From an uncultured Muribaculaceae bacterium (lineage in GTDB: Bacteria > Bacteroidota > Bacteroidia > Bacteroidales > Muribaculaceae), in the NCBI GenBank assembly GCA_947176745.1, contig CAMWRV010000006.1:1-62630 (forward strand): a stretch of DNA of 62,630 nucleotides. Reading direction: 5' to 3'. The translations under genes were made by a program, and so were the position numbers. Numbering within the stretch: position 1 is the first letter of the stretch; every line of letters starts with the position of its first letter. Under the pieces are notes generated by a model, which had not been told where the DNA came from, did not search any database, and worked only from the letters and a program-made list of their open reading frames with translations. Below are positions 1 to 10,215 of this stretch, in pieces.

Positions 1-1
1 A

Positions 2-400
2 TTAATAAACGTAACACAATACTTCGCCGCCGATCTTGCGCTCTTTGGCTTCCTTGTTGGTCATCACACCCTGCGAGGTTGAGATGATAGCGATGCCGAG
101 GCCGTTGAGCACGCGGGGCATATCTTTATAACCGGTGTACTGGCGCAGACCCGGACGCGAGATGCGGTGCAGGTTCTTGATTGCGCAAACTTTGTCAGCC
201 GGATCGTACTTCAAGGCGATCTTGATGGTGCCTTTGGGGCCGTCGTTCTCCACGAACTTGTAGTTCAGGATGTAGCCCTGGTCGAAAAGGATCTTAGTGA
301 TCTCCCTTTTCATTTTAGACGTCGGAACCTCGACCACGCGGTGGCCTGCCATGATGGCGTTCCTGAGTCTTGTCAGATAATCTGCTATTGGATCAGTCAT
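2..400 (-). CDS. rpsH: 30S ribosomal protein S8
   Basis: S8 binds the central domain of 16S rRNA and is an early assembly protein; in E. coli it also represses its own spc operon by binding mRNA. The 132-residue product has the family's usual length, and its C-terminal half (ISTSQGVMTNKEAKERKIGGE, ending LCYVY) is the typical S8 rRNA-binding tail. The stop lies one base from the window edge, so the rest of the spc genes is expected outside. It is the last visible gene of the long minus-strand ribosomal operon. It is separated from rpsN by an unusually wide 121-bp gap that can fold. Confidence 0.97.
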   Translation of the reverse strand: MTDPIADYLTRLRNAIMAGHRVVEVPTSKMKREITKILFDQGYILNYKFVENDGPKGTIKIALKYDPADKVCAIKNLHRISRPGLRQYTGYKDMPRVLNGLGIAIISTSQGVMTNKEAKERKIGGEVLCYVY

Positions 401-470
401 TTTTTTGTTGGTTAAATTGATTCAGATATACTGAACAATATTTAAAACTCACTGTATAGTCGTGTAAGTC

Positions 471-526
471 GCCGTGGCGAGCACGGCAATTCCGGGCCGG
501 AGGCGGCCGGTGATTCTAAAATCACC
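471..526 (-). other. Structured gap between rpsN and rpsH
   Basis: Most gaps in this operon are short, but about 121 bp separate rpsN from rpsH. It contains GCCGTG/CACGGC (471-476 with 482-487, 5-nt loop) and GGTGATT/AATCACC (509-515 with 520-526), which overlaps the rpsN stop codon. Between them is a CCGG/GGCC-rich stretch that can pair with itself. There is no T-run, so this does not look like a terminator. A role in S8 feedback or RNA processing is only an inference. Confidence 0.4.
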
Positions 527-824
527 AGCTTGCCTTCTTGACACCCGGAATCAGGCCTGCCGAAGCCATCTCGCGGAACTGAATACGCGAGATGCCGAAC
601 TGGCGCATATAGCCTTTGGGACGGCCCGTGATCTCGCAGCGGTTGTGGAGACGCACGCGCGAGGCGTTCTTCGGAAGCTTCTGGAGCTTCGTGAGGGCCT
701 CGTAATCGATGTTGCCGTCAGCGTCAGCAAGTGCGGCTTTCTTGAGAGCGGCCTTCTTGGCGGCATATTTTGCCACCATTCTCTGACGCTTTACCTCGCG
801 GGCTTTCATTGATTCTTTTGCCAT
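522..824 (-). CDS. rpsN: 30S ribosomal protein S14
   Basis: S14 is part of the 30S head near the A site. The 100-residue product carries the conserved block [20 protein letters not shown] followed by RIQFREMA. Only one cysteine is present in that region and there are no CxxC pairs, so this is the long, zinc-independent (C-minus) form. The length agrees with that class. The gene starts 5 bp after the rplE stop and is clearly co-transcribed. Its stop codon falls within a small hairpin (509-526). Confidence 0.96.
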   Translation of the reverse strand: MAKESMKAREVKRQRMVAKYAAKKAALKKAALADADGNIDYEALTKLQKLPKNASRVRLHNRCEITGRPKGYMRQFGISRIQFREMASAGLIPGVKKASW

Positions 825-829
825 ATCTC

Positions 830-1378
830 TTAATTTTCGTGTTTAAAGGGTAATCCGAATTTCTTGAGCAACGCGAATCCTTCTTCGTCGGTATTTGCCG
901 AAGTCACGAAAGTGATGTTCATACCCTGGAGCTTGGGAACGCTGTCGATGTTGATCTCGGGGAAGATGATCTGCTCGGTGATGCCGAGAGTGTAGTTGCC
1001 ACGGCCGTCGAGCTTGGAGTTGATACCCTTGAAGTCGCGGATACGGGGCAGAGCCACGCGCACGAGTCTTTCGAGGAACTCATACATTTTCTCGCGACGG
1101 AGAGTCACCATCGCGCCGATGGGCATTTTCTTACGCAGCTTGAAGTTAGAGATATCCTTGCGCGAAAGAGTGGGGACAGCTTTCTGGCCGGTGATTGCGG
1201 TAAGCTCGTTGAGAGCTGTCTCGATGATCTTTTTGTCCTGGGTGGCGGCGCCGAGACCCTGGTTGATAACGATCTTTGTCAGGCGGGGGACCTGCATGGG
1301 AGTTGTGTACTTGAACTCTTCAGTGAGCTCGGGAACGATTCTCTCCTTGTACTCCTTTGAAAGTGTAGTCTCTGCCAT
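830..1378 (-). CDS. rplE: 50S ribosomal protein L5
   Basis: L5 binds 5S rRNA and forms part of the central protuberance. The 182-residue protein has the normal length, with the usual N-terminal segment ([15 protein letters not shown]), the [14 protein letters not shown] block and the [16 protein letters not shown] region. Its start codon shares one base with the stop of rplX upstream, so the two are probably translationally coupled. It lies in the spc part of the operon, in the standard order rplN-rplX-rplE-rpsN-rpsH. Confidence 0.97.
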   Translation of the reverse strand: MAETTLSKEYKERIVPELTEEFKYTTPMQVPRLTKIVINQGLGAATQDKKIIETALNELTAITGQKAVPTLSRKDISNFKLRKKMPIGAMVTLRREKMYEFLERLVRVALPRIRDFKGINSKLDGRGNYTLGITEQIIFPEINIDSVPKLQGMNITFVTSANTDEEGFALLKKFGLPFKHEN

Positions 1379-1698
1379 TATTTGATCTCCTCTCCTGATT
1401 TTTTAGCGTAACGCACCAGCTTGCCGGCCTCGTTGCGGCGGCGACCGATACGGGTGGGCTTGCCAGTCTTGGGGTCCACCACATTAAGATTAGAAATATG
1501 CACCGGTGCCTCGATCTTAACTATACCACCCTGGGGATATTTGGCAGTCGGCTTTGTGCTTTTGGAGACGATGTTGACACCCTCAACGACAGCGCGGTTC
1601 TTTTTCACCTGCACTTCGAGGACGCGTCCTGTCTTGCCCTTGTCGTCGCCGGCATTGACATAGACGGTGTCTCCTTTCTTTATATGCAATTTTGCCAT
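1378..1698 (-). CDS. rplX: 50S ribosomal protein L24
   Basis: L24 starts 50S assembly by binding the 5' part of 23S rRNA. The 106-residue protein opens with a clear KOW motif ([20 protein letters not shown]) and continues with the [13 protein letters not shown] and [15 protein letters not shown] segments typical of bacterial L24. Its stop overlaps the start of rplE by one base. The gap to rplN on the other side is 39 bp and has no obvious signal. Confidence 0.97.
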   Translation of the reverse strand: MAKLHIKKGDTVYVNAGDDKGKTGRVLEVQVKKNRAVVEGVNIVSKSTKPTAKYPQGGIVKIEAPVHISNLNVVDPKTGKPTRIGRRRNEAGKLVRYAKKSGEEIK

Positions 1699-1737
1699 TT
1701 TGATTCTGTTTGTCTAAGACGGATTTTGAATTTTGTT

Positions 1738-2103
1738 TTAGAGCACCTCGGGTGCGAGCGAAACGATCTTCATGTTGGTGGCGCGGAGCTCGCGGGCAAC
1801 CGGGCCGAAGATACGTGTACCGCGGATCTCACCGGCGTTGTTGAGCAGCACGCAGGCGTTGTCGTCGAAGCGGATATAGCTTCCGTCGGGACGGCGGATT
1901 TCCTTTTTGGTGCGCACGACAACAGCTTTCGAGACTGTGCCTTTCTTTACATCTGAAGCGGGGATAGTGCTCTTGACCGTGACTACGATAATATCACCGA
2001 CGCCGGCATAGCGGCGGCCTGTGCCGCCGAGCACGTGGATGCAGAGGACTTCCTTCGCACCAGAGTTGTCGGCTACTGTCAAACGTGATTCTGTCTGTAT
2101 CAT
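1738..2103 (-). CDS. rplN: 50S ribosomal protein L14
   Basis: L14 sits at the subunit interface of the 50S, contacting 16S rRNA helix 14 and the site where the silencing factor RsfS binds. The 121-residue protein has the usual length and starts [20 protein letters not shown], the hallmark L14 N-terminus. The [14 protein letters not shown] block is near the end. It begins 2 bp after the rpsQ stop, so the pair is tightly coupled. Confidence 0.97.
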   Translation of the reverse strand: MIQTESRLTVADNSGAKEVLCIHVLGGTGRRYAGVGDIIVVTVKSTIPASDVKKGTVSKAVVVRTKKEIRRPDGSYIRFDDNACVLLNNAGEIRGTRIFGPVARELRATNMKIVSLAPEVL

Positions 2104-2105
2104 GA

Positions 2106-2369
2106 TTACTTAACTTTTTCGATGATTTCTACCAGTCTCCATCTTTTGGTCTTGCTCAAAGGACGGGTCTCCATGAGGCGTACGGTATCACCCACAGAGC
2201 ATTCGTTCTTCTCGTCGTGAGCATGATACTTCTTCGTCTTATTCACAAACTTTCCGTAGATCGGGTGTTTCTCCTTCCATTTGATCTCCACCGTGATGGT
2301 CTTGTCGCACTTGTTGCTCGAAACGACCCCGATTCTCTCTTTTCTCAAATGTCTTTTGTTCTCTTCCAT
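2106..2369 (-). CDS. rpsQ: 30S ribosomal protein S17
   Basis: S17 is a primary binder of the 5' domain of 16S rRNA. The 87-residue product is an OB-fold protein with the recognisable segments [35 protein letters not shown] and [14 protein letters not shown]. It follows rpmC after 25 bp. Length and neighbours (rpmC upstream, rplN downstream) match the conserved order, and nothing unusual is seen. Confidence 0.97.
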   Translation of the reverse strand: MEENKRHLRKERIGVVSSNKCDKTITVEIKWKEKHPIYGKFVNKTKKYHAHDEKNECSVGDTVRLMETRPLSKTKRWRLVEIIEKVK

Positions 2370-2394
2370 TTTTTCGATGATTTGACCGGGTTAA

Positions 2395-2610
2395 TTACTT
2401 GGAAGCTGCCTCCGCTACGGCGGCGATTTCCTTCTGGCGCAACACTGTCTTCAGACGGGCGATATCACGGCGGTCTTTTGTGATCTTGGCCGGATTGTCC
2501 GAGGGAGATATCGCGTGCGCTACTTTCAATTCACGATAAGCCTTCTCTGCGGCCTCTATGCGGGCCTGCAACTCCTGAATGCTTAATTCCTTGATTTCTT
2601 CCTTTTTCAT
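2395..2610 (-). CDS. rpmC: 50S ribosomal protein L29
   Basis: L29 is a small two-helix protein at the exit of the peptide tunnel, next to L23. The 71-residue product has the typical MKKEEIKELSIQELQARI start and the DRRDIARLKTVL segment. The spacing is unusual: in most bacteria rpmC follows rplP within a few bases, whereas here 186 bp of potentially structured sequence precede it (see 2655-2751). Confidence 0.95.
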   Translation of the reverse strand: MKKEEIKELSIQELQARIEAAEKAYRELKVAHAISPSDNPAKITKDRRDIARLKTVLRQKEIAAVAEAASK

Positions 2611-2654
2611 TTTATTTTTGAGTTATGTCCGATATGGACTTTTCTGTGGTCAAT

Positions 2655-2751
2655 ATACACACTTAGGGCCCATTCCGGCCCCTTTCGGGAAGCAGGCTGA
2701 CGCATGCCTCCCGAAAGTTGAACCGAAATATTCCCTTTTTATTGTGTGTAT
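2655..2751 (-). ncRNA. Candidate three-helix RNA between rplP and rpmC
   Basis: The gap between rplP and rpmC holds nested inverted repeats that would fold in the mRNA. A closing stem pairs 2655-2662 with 2744-2751 (8 bp, perfect). A small hairpin pairs 2666-2670 with 2677-2681. A larger hairpin pairs 2682-2690 with 2709-2717 (9 bp, perfect, extendable by 3 bp past one mismatch). Outside the closing stem a further hairpin TATAGA/TCTATA (2753-2758 with 2763-2768) follows. No terminator-like T-run or promoter box was found. It could be a protein-binding regulatory site, a processing site or an inserted repeat. Confidence 0.5.
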
Positions 2752-2796
2752 GTATAGAAAAATCTATATCTCACTTAATTTTCCTCAGAATTTCTG

Positions 2797-3228
<432 letters not shown>

Positions 3229-3248
3229 TATCTAAGAGTCTTTAATGT

Positions 3249-3980
3249 TTAACGGTTGTTGTTTTTCTTGTTGCGGAAACCGCCTTTACGGCCGCCGCCC
3301 TGAGGACGTCCGGGTTCCTTCTGGCCTGCCACGTAGACAGGAGAAAGCTCCTTCTTGCCATAGACCTCGCCACGGCAGATCCACACTTTCACGCCGACAA
3401 CGCCGACTTTGGTGTGAGCCTCCACGAGAGCGTAGTCGATATCGGCACGAAGAGTGTGAAGGGGCGTACGGCCCTCCTTGAACATCTCGGAACGAGCCAT
3501 CTCGGCGCCGTTGAGACGGCCGCTGACCTGAACCTTGATACCCTCGGCGCCCATGCGCATGGTGCTTGCGACAGCCATCTTGACGGCACGGCGGTAAGCC
3601 ACCTTGCCCTCGATCTGGCGTGCGATGTTGCTTGCCACGATCTCTGCGTCGAGTTCCGGACGCTTGATCTCGTGGATATTGATCTGCACTTCCTTGTCGG
3701 TCACCTTCTTGAGTTCCTCCTTGAGCGCGTCGACATCCTTGCCGCCCTTGCCGATGATCATGCCGGGGCGAGAAGTCGCGATGGTCACAGTGGCCATCTT
3801 GAGTGTGCGCTCGATGATGATTCTCGAGACACTTGCCTTTGCAAGACGAGTGTGGAGGTATTTACGGATCTTCGAGTCCTCGAGCAGAGTCTCGCCGTAT
3901 TTCTTACCGCCATACCAGTTTGAATCCCAGCCACGGATCACGCCGAGGCGGTTGCTGATCGGATTAACTTTCTGTCCCAT
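3249..3980 (-). CDS. rpsC: 30S ribosomal protein S3
   Basis: S3 lies at the mRNA entry channel and contributes to mRNA unwinding. The 243-residue protein starts [20 protein letters not shown] and has the KH domain with its [12 protein letters not shown] loop. The C-terminal S3 domain ([20 protein letters not shown]) follows, then a Lys/Arg/Asn-rich tail. The length is somewhat above the E. coli protein because of that basic tail. It is separated from rplV by 5 bp. Confidence 0.97.
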   Translation of the reverse strand: MGQKVNPISNRLGVIRGWDSNWYGGKKYGETLLEDSKIRKYLHTRLAKASVSRIIIERTLKMATVTIATSRPGMIIGKGGKDVDALKEELKKVTDKEVQINIHEIKRPELDAEIVASNIARQIEGKVAYRRAVKMAVASTMRMGAEGIKVQVSGRLNGAEMARSEMFKEGRTPLHTLRADIDYALVEAHTKVGVVGVKVWICRGEVYGKKELSPVYVAGQKEPGRPQGGGRKGGFRNKKNNNR

Positions 3981-3985
3981 CTTGC

Positions 3986-4390
3986 TTAGTCGTTATTATT
4001 ATTAATGGTGTCAACGAAGATCGTCACGTGGTTTGAACGCTTGCGGATTCTGTAGCCGCGGCCCTGCGGAGCGGGGCGCATGCGCTTCAGCATCGGAGCG
4101 GCGTCAACAAACACCGTTTTAACATAGAGCTCGCCTGCTTCGGCTTTACGCTCGTTCTTCTGCTCCCAGTTGGCGATCGCAGAGCGGAGGAGTTTCTCCA
4201 CCTTGCGGGCTGCCTCCTTGTTGGAGAACTTCAATATACCGAGGGCCTTGAATGCCTCGACGCCGCGGATCATGTCAACGACGAGACGCATCTTGCGGGG
4301 CGACGAAGGAACGTTGCGGAGACGGGCTCCAAACTCGTTCTTCCGCGCTGCCTTGATGGCGTCGGCTGCTTGTCTTTTTCTTAAACCCAT
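3986..4390 (-). CDS. rplV: 50S ribosomal protein L22
   Basis: L22 lines the peptide exit tunnel, and mutations in its loop give macrolide resistance in many bacteria. The 134-residue product contains [19 protein letters not shown] at the front and the tunnel-loop and C-terminal strand [20 protein letters not shown]. The N-terminus ([20 protein letters not shown]) is longer than in E. coli. It lies between rpsS and rpsC in the normal S10 order. Confidence 0.97.
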   Translation of the reverse strand: MGLRKRQAADAIKAARKNEFGARLRNVPSSPRKMRLVVDMIRGVEAFKALGILKFSNKEAARKVEKLLRSAIANWEQKNERKAEAGELYVKTVFVDAAPMLKRMRPAPQGRGYRIRKRSNHVTIFVDTINNNND

Positions 4391-4432
4391 TGTATGTTAT
4401 TCTGTTTTTTCGTGATTAGATGATTGGGGCCT

Positions 4433-4702
4433 TTATTTCTTCTTGTTGCCGGCGTGGCCGCGGAATGTGCGCGTCGGTGCGAACTCTCCGAGCTTGTGGC
4501 CGACCATGTTCTCAGTCACATAGACGGGGATGAACTTGTTGCCGTTGTGAACGGCGAACGTATGTCCGACGAAGTCGGGCGAGATCATGGAGGCGCGGCT
4601 CCAGGTCTTGATCACGCTCTTCTTACCGCTCTCGTCCATGGCTGCGACCTTCTTCTCGAGCTTTACGGAAATAAAGGGTCCTTTTTTAAGCGAACGACTC
4701 AT
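4433..4702 (-). CDS. rpsS: 30S ribosomal protein S19
   Basis: S19 forms a complex with S13 in the 30S head and touches the A-site tRNA. The 89-residue product starts [19 protein letters not shown] and has the highly conserved [20 protein letters not shown] and [12 protein letters not shown] segments. It begins 21 bp after rplB. Length and context are entirely ordinary. Confidence 0.97.
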   Translation of the reverse strand: MSRSLKKGPFISVKLEKKVAAMDESGKKSVIKTWSRASMISPDFVGHTFAVHNGNKFIPVYVTENMVGHKLGEFAPTRTFRGHAGNKKK

Positions 4703-4723
4703 ACTTGTCTTAGATTAATCAAA

Positions 4724-5551
4724 TTATTTTTTCCTTCTTTCAATGATGTACTTCGAAGAGTGCTTCTTGGGCGAGCGAGTCTTCAGACCCTTGGCGTAAA
4801 GACCCGTGCGCGAACGGGGATGACCACCTGACTGACGGCCTTCACCACCACCCATCGGGTGGTCAACAGGGTTCATTACGACACCACGGTTGTGGGGTCT
4901 GCGGCCGAGCCAGCGGCTGCGGCCCGCTTTACCGCTGCGCTCCAGAGCGTGGTCGGAGTTACCGACAACGCCGATAGTGGCGCGGCAAGTGAGAAGCACC
5001 TTGCGGGTTTCACCGGAAGGTAATTTGATGATCGCGTAATCACCCTCACGCGAGGTGAGCTGAGCGAACGTACCGGCCGAGCGAGCCATGCAGGCGCCCT
5101 GTCCGGGACGGAGCTCGATACAATGGATAAGCGTACCCACGGGGATCTTGGCGAGCGGGAGGCAGTTTCCTACCTCGGGAGCCACGTCGGCGCCGCTCAT
5201 CACGATCTGGCCTACCTCAAGCCCGTTGGGGGCGATCATGTAAGCCTTCGAGCCATCCTTGTAGTAGAGCAGCGCGATGCGTGCCGAACGGTTGGGATCG
5301 TACTCGATGCTCTTTACGGTGGCGGGTACGTTGTCGTTGATTCTCTTGAAGTCGATGAGACGCAATTTTCTCTTATGGCCGCCGCCACGGTAGCGGGTCG
5401 AGAGATGACCCGACGAGTTGCGACCGCCTGTCGAACGCTTGCCGACTGTAAGAGACTTTTCTGGTGTGGTAGCAGTGATTTGTCCTTTGAACACACCAAT
5501 AACCTTGTGTCTTTGCCCAGGCGTAGTGGGCTTGAATTTTCTTACTGCCAT
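4724..5551 (-). CDS. rplB: 50S ribosomal protein L2
   Basis: L2 is needed for subunit joining and lies near the peptidyl transferase centre. The 275-residue product has the two-domain L2 layout, with the [20 protein letters not shown] region near residue 40 and the [20 protein letters not shown] motif near residue 225. That motif contains the conserved histidine linked to the catalytic region. It follows rplW after 6 bp. Confidence 0.98.
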   Translation of the reverse strand: MAVRKFKPTTPGQRHKVIGVFKGQITATTPEKSLTVGKRSTGGRNSSGHLSTRYRGGGHKRKLRLIDFKRINDNVPATVKSIEYDPNRSARIALLYYKDGSKAYMIAPNGLEVGQIVMSGADVAPEVGNCLPLAKIPVGTLIHCIELRPGQGACMARSAGTFAQLTSREGDYAIIKLPSGETRKVLLTCRATIGVVGNSDHALERSGKAGRSRWLGRRPHNRGVVMNPVDHPMGGGEGRQSGGHPRSRTGLYAKGLKTRSPKKHSSKYIIERRKK

Positions 5552-5557
5552 TTCTTT

Positions 5558-5848
5558 TTAGATGTTGCTGTAGTAGTCAATCTTCTGTCCTTCCGCCACT
5601 ATGACATACGCTTTCTTGAAAGCGTCGCGACGGCCGCGGATGAGGCCGCCCTTGGTGTAGCGCTGTTTGCGCTTGCCGGCATAGTTGGCGATGTTTACCT
5701 TCTCGACGCGGACATTGTAGAGTTTCTCCACAATATCCTTGATCTGAAACTTGTTGGCGGCGGGAGATACGGCGAAGGTGTAGCAATTCTGCTTCTCGCT
5801 GTAGGCCGTGGCCTTTTCAGTCACGATCGGTTTTATCTGAATGTCCAT
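5558..5848 (-). CDS. rplW: 50S ribosomal protein L23
   Basis: L23 sits at the tunnel exit and docks the signal recognition particle and trigger factor. The 96-residue product begins MDIQIKPIVTEKATAYSEKQ and contains FAVSPAANKFQIKDIVEKLY and VEKVNIANY, matching L23. The length is normal. It begins 13 bp after rplD. Confidence 0.97.
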   Translation of the reverse strand: MDIQIKPIVTEKATAYSEKQNCYTFAVSPAANKFQIKDIVEKLYNVRVEKVNIANYAGKRKQRYTKGGLIRGRRDAFKKAYVIVAEGQKIDYYSNI

Positions 5849-5861
5849 CTTTTATATCTCC

Positions 5862-6497
5862 TTATTTGTAATCGTTAATGATGCCAACGCTGTCTTCGGT
5901 GAGAAGGATCGCGTCGTTGTTGAGCAGTGTGAACGCGTTGAGGTCAACGGCCTGCGCCAGAAGCGCGTTGGGAACGTTGCGGACAGAGAGGAGAACGTTG
6001 TTGTCCTGAGCCGCGAACACGAGAAGCACCTTCTTGTCCTCGAGCTTGAAGTTCTTTGCGATCTCCATGTAGCTCTTGGTGCGGGGTGCGTCGAACGTGA
6101 AGTTCTCGACCACGATGATCTTCTGGTCGTTGAGGCGCGAAGTGAGCGCGATCTTGCGTGCGAGGCTCTTCATCTTCTTGTTGAGCTTCGAGCGGTAATC
6201 GCGGGGACGGGGACCGAACACGCGACCGCCATGATAGAGAAGCGGAGAGTTGAGGTCGCCGCGACGAGCGCCGCCGCCGCCTTTCTGACGGCCGATCTTG
6301 CGGGTCGAGTAAGACACTTCGCTGCGTTCCTTGCTCTTGTGGGTTCCCTGACGCTGGTTGCCGAGATACTGCTTGATGTCGAGATAGAGGGTGTGCTCAG
6401 CGTTTCCTTCGCTCAGATCGCGGGCGAAAACCTCGTCGTTCAGAGTGATCTTACGGCCTGTATCCTGGCCTTTGATGTTGTAAACTGCTACTTCCAT
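5862..6497 (-). CDS. rplD: 50S ribosomal protein L4
   Basis: L4 binds domain I of 23S rRNA and extends a loop into the exit tunnel. In E. coli it represses the S10 operon. The 211-residue protein has the tunnel loop with the conserved TRKIGRQKGGGGARRGDLNS and FGPRPRDYRSKLNKKMK segments. Its start codon overlaps the rplC stop by one base. No E. coli-like S10 leader was identified ahead of rpsJ, since here the S10 genes continue from the str genes. Confidence 0.97.
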   Translation of the reverse strand: MEVAVYNIKGQDTGRKITLNDEVFARDLSEGNAEHTLYLDIKQYLGNQRQGTHKSKERSEVSYSTRKIGRQKGGGGARRGDLNSPLLYHGGRVFGPRPRDYRSKLNKKMKSLARKIALTSRLNDQKIIVVENFTFDAPRTKSYMEIAKNFKLEDKKVLLVFAAQDNNVLLSVRNVPNALLAQAVDLNAFTLLNNDAILLTEDSVGIINDYK

Positions 6498-7114
6498 TAT
6501 TTCTCAACAATTACGATTGAACCTTTAGGTCCGGGAACGGAACCCTTAATCATTAATAAATTGTGCTCGGGAAGCACTTTGATCACCTGGAGATTCTGGA
6601 CAGTGACACGCTCGTTGCCCATCTGGCCGGCCATGCGGAGGCCTTTGAACACCTTTGCGGGATACGAACATGCGCCGATAGAACCGGGTGCGCGGAGACG
6701 GTTGTGCTGACCGTGGGTCTTCTGGCCTACGCCACCGAAGCCGTGACGTTTTACAACGCCCTGGAAACCTTTACCCTTGGAGGTGCCGACAACGTCGACG
6801 AAACCACCCTCCTGGAAGAGGTCTACTGTCAGCGTCTCGCCCAAGGCAGGCATTGTCTCGAACGATTTGAACTCGGCCAAGTGTCTCTGAGGAGCTACCC
6901 CGGCTTTCTTGAAGTGACCTGCGAGGGGCTGGGTGATGTGCTTCTCCTTTGCTTCCTGGAAGCCCACCTGGACAGCCTCGTAGCCGTCGTTCTCAAGAGT
7001 TTTGATCTGGGTAACCACACAAGGACCTACTTCGATAACAGTGCACGGAATGTTCTTTCCGTCGGCACTGAAAACGGATGTCATTCCGATTTTCTTTCCT
7101 AATAATCCTGGCAT
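6497..7114 (-). CDS. rplC: 50S ribosomal protein L3
   Basis: L3 binds the 3' end of 23S rRNA and shapes the peptidyl transferase centre. The 205-residue product starts [20 protein letters not shown] and has the long central loop with [19 protein letters not shown] and the following [20 protein letters not shown]. It comes 51 bp after rpsJ and overlaps rplD by one base. It is ordinary in length. Confidence 0.97.
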   Translation of the reverse strand: MPGLLGKKIGMTSVFSADGKNIPCTVIEVGPCVVTQIKTLENDGYEAVQVGFQEAKEKHITQPLAGHFKKAGVAPQRHLAEFKSFETMPALGETLTVDLFQEGGFVDVVGTSKGKGFQGVVKRHGFGGVGQKTHGQHNRLRAPGSIGACSYPAKVFKGLRMAGQMGNERVTVQNLQVIKVLPEHNLLMIKGSVPGPKGSIVIVEK

Positions 7115-7165
7115 TTCTTTTTACTATTTGTGGTTGTTTGTCTTGTTTCTGTTTATACCGTCTGA

Positions 7166-7471
7166 TTACACCTTGATGGATACGTCAACACCGGAGGGAA
7201 GTTCGAGCTTCATGAGAGCGTCGACAGTCTTGGCAGTGCTGCTGTAGATGTCGATGAGACGCTGGTATGAAGAAAGCTGGAACTGCTCGCGGCTCTTCTT
7301 GTTAACGAAGGTCGAACGGTTGACGGTGAAGATGCGCTTGTGCGTGGGCAGGGGAATCGGGCCGCTGACAACCGCGCCTGTAGACTTCACAGTCTTTACG
7401 ATCTTCTCTGCCGACTTGTCGACGAGGTTGTGATCGTAAGATTTCAATTTGATTCTGATTTTTTGGCTCAT
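7166..7471 (-). CDS. rpsJ: 30S ribosomal protein S10
   Basis: S10 (NusE) is a 30S head protein that also joins NusB in transcription antitermination. The 101-residue product has [20 protein letters not shown] at the start and [20 protein letters not shown] in the middle, both diagnostic. The gene directly follows fusA with no tuf gene between, which is the usual arrangement in Bacteroidetes. Confidence 0.97.
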   Translation of the reverse strand: MSQKIRIKLKSYDHNLVDKSAEKIVKTVKSTGAVVSGPIPLPTHKRIFTVNRSTFVNKKSREQFQLSSYQRLIDIYSSTAKTVDALMKLELPSGVDVSIKV

Positions 7472-7509
7472 ATTTTATGTTTGACTTAGAAGCGTTTTTA
7501 AACTCCGTC

Positions 7510-7539
7510 GTCCGGAGCCATGCGGCCCCGGACTCCGGA
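7510..7539 (-). other. Hairpin between fusA and rpsJ
   Basis: The 76-bp gap between fusA and rpsJ contains two mutually exclusive GC-rich pairings: TCCGGAG (7511-7517) with CTCCGGA (7533-7539), and GTCCGG (7510-7515) with CCGGAC (7528-7533). The hairpin lies at the junction between the str and S10 parts of the operon. A partial terminator or processing site would fit, but the downstream T-run on the minus strand is weak. Confidence 0.4.
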
Positions 7540-7547
7540 AATATGAT

Positions 7548-9671
7548 TTACTTCAGAAGATCAACACGGCCCTGAACCTCTGTGAGGACGTTCCTGGCGA
7601 TCGAAGTGCTAACCTCTGCGTAGTGGCTGAACGACATTGTCGAAGTGGCGCGGCCGGAAGTGATCGTACGGAGTGCGGTCACATAACCGAACATTTCGGC
7701 AAGAGGAGCCTTGGCCTTGACGATGCGTGCGCCCGAACGGCTGTTTTCCATGCCCTCTACCTGACCGCGGCGCTTGTTGAGGTCGCCGATCACGTCACCC
7801 ATCGACTCTTCGGGTGTCACCACCTCGATCTTCATGATGGGCTCCATCAGGACAGGACCCGCCTTCTCGGAACCGTGCTTGAACGCCTGGATGGCGCAGA
7901 GCTCGAACGAGAGCTGGTCGGAGTCGACGGGGTGGAACGAACCGTCGAGAAGAGTGACTTTCATCTGCTCTACGGGATAGCCGGCGAGCACGCCGTTCTT
8001 CATTGCGGTCTGGAAGCCTTTCTGCACAGAGGGGATATACTCCTTGGGCACGTTACCGCCCTTGACCTCGTCGACAAACTGGAGGTTGCCCTCGAAGCCT
8101 TCGTCAACCGGCTCGATGCGGACGATGATGTCGGCATACTTACCGCGACCACCGGTCTGCTTCTTGAATGTCTCGCGAAGCTCGACGGGCTTGGTGATGG
8201 CCTCTTTGTAGGTAACCTGCGGACGGCCCTGGTTACACTCTACCTTGAACTCGCGGCGGAGACGGTCGATGATGATGTCGAGGTGAAGCTCGCCCATACC
8301 GCTGATGACGGTCTGGCCGGTCTCCTCGTTGGTCTCCACGCGGAATGTCGGGTCCTCCTCGGCGAGTTTCTGCAGACCGACGCCGAGCTTGTCGAGGTCT
8401 TTCTGAGTCTTGGGCTCAACGGCTATACCGATCACAGGATCGGGGAACTCCATGGCCTCAAGCACGATGGGATGGTTCTCGTCGCAGAGAGTGTCGCCGG
8501 TGCGGATATCCTTGAAACCTACACCTGCGCCGATATCGCCGCAACCGATCTTCTCCATCGGGTTCTGCTTGTTGGAGTGCATCTGGAAGAGACGCGACAC
8601 GCGCTCCTTCTTGCCCGAACGGGTGTTGAGCACGTAGCTGCCGGCGTCGATATCGCCGGAGTACACGCGGAAGAAGCAGAGACGGCCCACATAGGGGTCG
8701 GTAGCGATCTTGAACGCGAGAGCCGACATCGGCGCGTCGCTGCTGGGCTCGCGGGTCTCGATAGTGTCGGGATCGCCGACAGCGTGACCCTCGACAGCGC
8801 CTGCGTCCTCGGGAGAGGGCAGATATGCGCACACAGCGTCGAGAAGAGTCTGCACACCCTTGTTCTTGAACGAAGAGCCGCAGAGCATCGGGTTGATATC
8901 CATCGAGAGAGTAGCCTTGCGGATAGCCGCGCGGATTTCATCCTCGGAGATGGTGGAGGGATCGTCGAAATACTTCTCCATGAGAGCCTCGTCAAACTCG
9001 GCGAGAGTCTCGAGCATCTTGTCGTGATACTCCTCGGCCTCGTCGCGGAGCGAAGCGGGGATCTCCTCTACGGTATACTCGGCACCCATTGTCTCGTCAT
9101 GCCAGAAGATCGCCTTCATGGTGATCAGATCGACCACGCCCTTGAAAGTCTCCTCTGCGCCGATGGGTATCTGGATGGGAAGGGGGTTGGCGCCGAGCAC
9201 CTCGCGGAGCTGACGAACCACCTCGAAGAAGTTCGCGCCCGAACGGTCCATCTTGTTGACGTAGCCGATGCGGGGAACGTTATATTTGTCAGCCTGACGC
9301 CATACGGTCTCCGACTGGGGCTCAACGCCACCCACGGCGCAGAAAGTAGCCACGGCGCCGTCGAGCACGCGCAGCGAGCGCTCCACCTCGACTGTGAAGT
9401 CGACGTGTCCCGGAGTGTCAATCAGGTTGATCTTGTATTTGTTGTTGTCGTAGTTCCAGAACGCTGTAGTGGCAGCCGAGGTGATTGTGATGCCTCGCTC
9501 CTGCTCCTGTTCCATCCAGTCCATTGTAGCGGCGCCGTCATGCACCTCGCCGATACGGTGGGTCTTGCCGGTATAGAAAAGGATACGCTCCGAAGTAGTG
9601 GTTTTTCCGGCATCGATGTGAGCCATGATGCCGATGTTGCGTGTAAGCTTAAGATCTTCGTGTTTAGCCAT
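7548..9671 (-). CDS. fusA: Elongation factor G
   Basis: EF-G is the GTPase that drives translocation on the ribosome. The 707-residue protein has the full EF-G length. The G domain is clear: [20 protein letters not shown] near residue 17, switch [20 protein letters not shown] and the [10 protein letters not shown] motif. Domains II-V follow, ending in the EF-G C-terminal domain with [19 protein letters not shown]. It sits between rpsG and rpsJ. Fusidic acid resistance or duplication cannot be judged from this window. Confidence 0.98.
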   Translation of the reverse strand: MAKHEDLKLTRNIGIMAHIDAGKTTTSERILFYTGKTHRIGEVHDGAATMDWMEQEQERGITITSAATTAFWNYDNNKYKINLIDTPGHVDFTVEVERSLRVLDGAVATFCAVGGVEPQSETVWRQADKYNVPRIGYVNKMDRSGANFFEVVRQLREVLGANPLPIQIPIGAEETFKGVVDLITMKAIFWHDETMGAEYTVEEIPASLRDEAEEYHDKMLETLAEFDEALMEKYFDDPSTISEDEIRAAIRKATLSMDINPMLCGSSFKNKGVQTLLDAVCAYLPSPEDAGAVEGHAVGDPDTIETREPSSDAPMSALAFKIATDPYVGRLCFFRVYSGDIDAGSYVLNTRSGKKERVSRLFQMHSNKQNPMEKIGCGDIGAGVGFKDIRTGDTLCDENHPIVLEAMEFPDPVIGIAVEPKTQKDLDKLGVGLQKLAEEDPTFRVETNEETGQTVISGMGELHLDIIIDRLRREFKVECNQGRPQVTYKEAITKPVELRETFKKQTGGRGKYADIIVRIEPVDEGFEGNLQFVDEVKGGNVPKEYIPSVQKGFQTAMKNGVLAGYPVEQMKVTLLDGSFHPVDSDQLSFELCAIQAFKHGSEKAGPVLMEPIMKIEVVTPEESMGDVIGDLNKRRGQVEGMENSRSGARIVKAKAPLAEMFGYVTALRTITSGRATSTMSFSHYAEVSTSIARNVLTEVQGRVDLLK

Positions 9672-9685
9672 TTTGCCTTATCAAT

Positions 9686-10162
9686 TTAAAATCTGAAATG
9701 TGCAAATGCGCGGTTAGCCTCGGCCATGCGGTGCATATCCTCTTTGCGTTTGAATGCGCCACCCTGGTCGTTGAAGGCGTCGACGATCTCGGCCGCGAGT
9801 TTGTCGGCCATTGTCTTGCCGCCGCGTTTGCGGGCGTAGTTGATGAGATTTTTCATTGATATCGACTCTTTGCGGTCGCCACGGATCTCGGTGGGCACCT
9901 GGAAAGTCGCACCGCCGACACGGCGGGATTTGACCTCCACCTGGGGAGTCACGTTCTCAAGAGCCTGCTTCCAGATCTCGAGTGCTGTCTTCTCCTCGTT
10001 GGGCATCTTGGCCTTCACGGTCTCCAATGCGGTGTAGAAGATGGTATAAGCCGTGTTTTTCTTGCCATCATACATGAGATGGTTCACGAACTTGGTGACT
10101 TTGACGTCGTGGAAAACGGGATCCGGCAGAATCACCCTTTTCTTAGGCTTTGCTTTTCTCAT
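9686..10162 (-). CDS. rpsG: 30S ribosomal protein S7
   Basis: S7 nucleates assembly of the 30S head and in E. coli regulates the str operon. I chose the ATG at 10162 ([20 protein letters not shown]), which gives 158 residues as expected for the family. An upstream in-frame start would add 16 unconserved residues. The core [15 protein letters not shown] and [18 protein letters not shown] segments are present. It is preceded by a 144-bp gap after rpsL that can form two hairpins. Confidence 0.97.
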   Translation of the reverse strand: MRKAKPKKRVILPDPVFHDVKVTKFVNHLMYDGKKNTAYTIFYTALETVKAKMPNEEKTALEIWKQALENVTPQVEVKSRRVGGATFQVPTEIRGDRKESISMKNLINYARKRGGKTMADKLAAEIVDAFNDQGGAFKRKEDMHRMAEANRAFAHFRF

Positions 10163-10215
10163 TTTTTGAGTAGACTTGTTTAAATGTTTTGATTTCGGCT
10201 GCTTTTGCAATCTTC

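Noticed and set aside
7623..9689. Long plus-strand open frame of 688 codons opposite fusA
   Set aside because: It is an antisense shadow: the minus strand encodes EF-G with all motifs, and high-GC codon structure often leaves the opposite frame open.
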